Assembly: GCA_028554795.2 (NCBI GenBank)
Contig: CM068828.1
Location: forward strand, 16,748,630 to 16,812,629
From: Sinohyriopsis cumingii
Taxonomy: Eukaryota; Mollusca; Bivalvia; Unionida; Unionidae
DNA: 64,000 nucleotides
Direction: 5' to 3'
Part shown: positions 63,708 through 64,000 of the stretch, piece after piece
How positions within the stretch are numbered: position 1 is the first letter of the stretch
How the letters are laid out: each line of letters begins with the position of its first letter
The notes under the pieces: model-generated
Databases searched by the model: none
The model's input: the letters and a program-made list of their open reading frames with translations, nothing else
What the model was told of the DNA's origin: nothing
Program-made: the position numbers and the translations under genes

Positions 63708-64000
63708 ATGTTAACGTTGAAATCCGAAACATTTCCAGATGCTCAACAATATCGATACAATCAAGTCCGTGAGTGGCAATCTGAGTTAAAAACTGTCATC
63801 GAAGTAACCAGTCAAAAAGTAAAAAAATACCGCAGACGCATAACAGTGTTAGACGTTATGGTTTATTCAGTATCTGCCGTTGTTGCATCCGCGGCAGTAA
63901 TACTATCAGCGGTCACTCCGGTAACAGCAGTAGTCGCTGCCACGATCTCTGTTTGTGCGACCACAACCACGGCAGGAGTTTTCGGCATCATAGCAAAAAA
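63708..64000 (+). CDS. Element C gene 7: membrane protein, partial at window end
   Basis: The frame opens at ATG 63708 (MLTLKSETFPDAQQYRYN) and is still open at base 64000 (97 codons). A charged helical N-terminus (WQSELKTVIEVTSQKVKKYR) is followed by two hydrophobic segments (VMVYSVSAVVASAAVILSAV; VVAATISVCATTTTAGVFGI). It sits 28 bp behind the fibre gene. Function unknown; a virion or assembly membrane protein is possible. Confidence 0.55.
   Translation, partial: MLTLKSETFPDAQQYRYNQVREWQSELKTVIEVTSQKVKKYRRRITVLDVMVYSVSAVVASAAVILSAVTPVTAVVAATISVCATTTTAGVFGIIAK

Larger units (their letters stand above)
58320..64000 (+). mobile_element. Polinton-like element C, left part (different lineage)
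   Basis: From about 58320 composition and style change: no microsatellites, and seven closely packed rightward frames to the window end. They include a jelly-roll-type capsid protein candidate, an adenain-type protease and a fibre-like protein. The exact left terminus is not resolved. A G-rich/C-rich segment with two imperfect 60-bp repeats at 58330-58456 resembles a terminal repeat. PolB, integrase and ATPase would have to lie beyond the window. All visible frames are open, unlike A and B. Confidence 0.75.

Overview
The window is eukaryotic DNA, probably from a mollusc or another lophotrochozoan. The reasons are AT-rich non-coding sequence full of microsatellites, two tRNA-derived SINE families, pieces of CR1/L2-like LINEs, and a secreted leucine-rich-repeat gene whose coding exon sits directly behind a splice acceptor. 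The species assignment is inference. Most of the coding content belongs to integrated virus-like DNA transposons of the Polinton/Maverick (adintovirus-like) type.

Layout. Element A (1-15846) is the right-hand 15.8 kb of one Polinton. Bases 15847-21295 are host DNA with a SINE, a LINE remnant and minisatellites. Element B (21302-41127, 19,826 bp) is a complete Polinton: inverted terminal repeats of 299 and 255 bp start with AGTAGTG, and a perfect 6-bp target duplication GTTCAG flanks it. Bases 41134-58320 are host DNA: a 2-kb 32-bp satellite, a LINE, degenerate repeats, SINEs, and the LRR gene at 50949-52328. From about 58320 to the window end lies element C, the left part of a different Polinton-like lineage that shares only the capsid/protease theme with A and B.

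A and B have the same order: left-end early genes; protein-primed DNA polymerase B; a BIR-domain protein; an F-box-like gene array; three overlapping small ORFs; packaging ATPase; basic core protein; pX-like protein; coiled-coil protein; integrase with chromodomain; membrane protein; minor capsid protein; pVI-like protein; major capsid protein; a conserved CYGCQ protein; adenain-type protease; three charged right-end genes. Replication (PolB), integration, assembly (MCP, mCP, ATPase, protease) and candidate host-manipulation functions (BIR, F-box-like) are all present. Both copies carry breaks, mostly in different genes: A in PolB, integrase, membrane protein and protease; B in the left-end gene, BIR, first F-box-like gene, integrase and MCP. 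The integrase has the same one-base frame change in both.

The most unusual observation is that the small terminal genes of A and B (all five in B, and the three visible in A) are each followed by a 16-nt stem-loop of the replication-dependent histone mRNA type (GGCCCTTTTCAGGGCC or AGCCCTTTTCAGGGCT), then, about 12-14 nt on, an AAAAGAG/AAAAGAAA element like the histone downstream element bound by U7 snRNA. The interior genes use AATAAA signals instead. Two of B's five signals lie inside the terminal inverted repeats. The three right-end genes also share a promoter module (core GATGTTTTCCTTCACGTC, then a TATA-like box). Together these suggest that the terminal genes are expressed with histone-like, S-phase-linked 3' processing. 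This is an inference from sequence alone.
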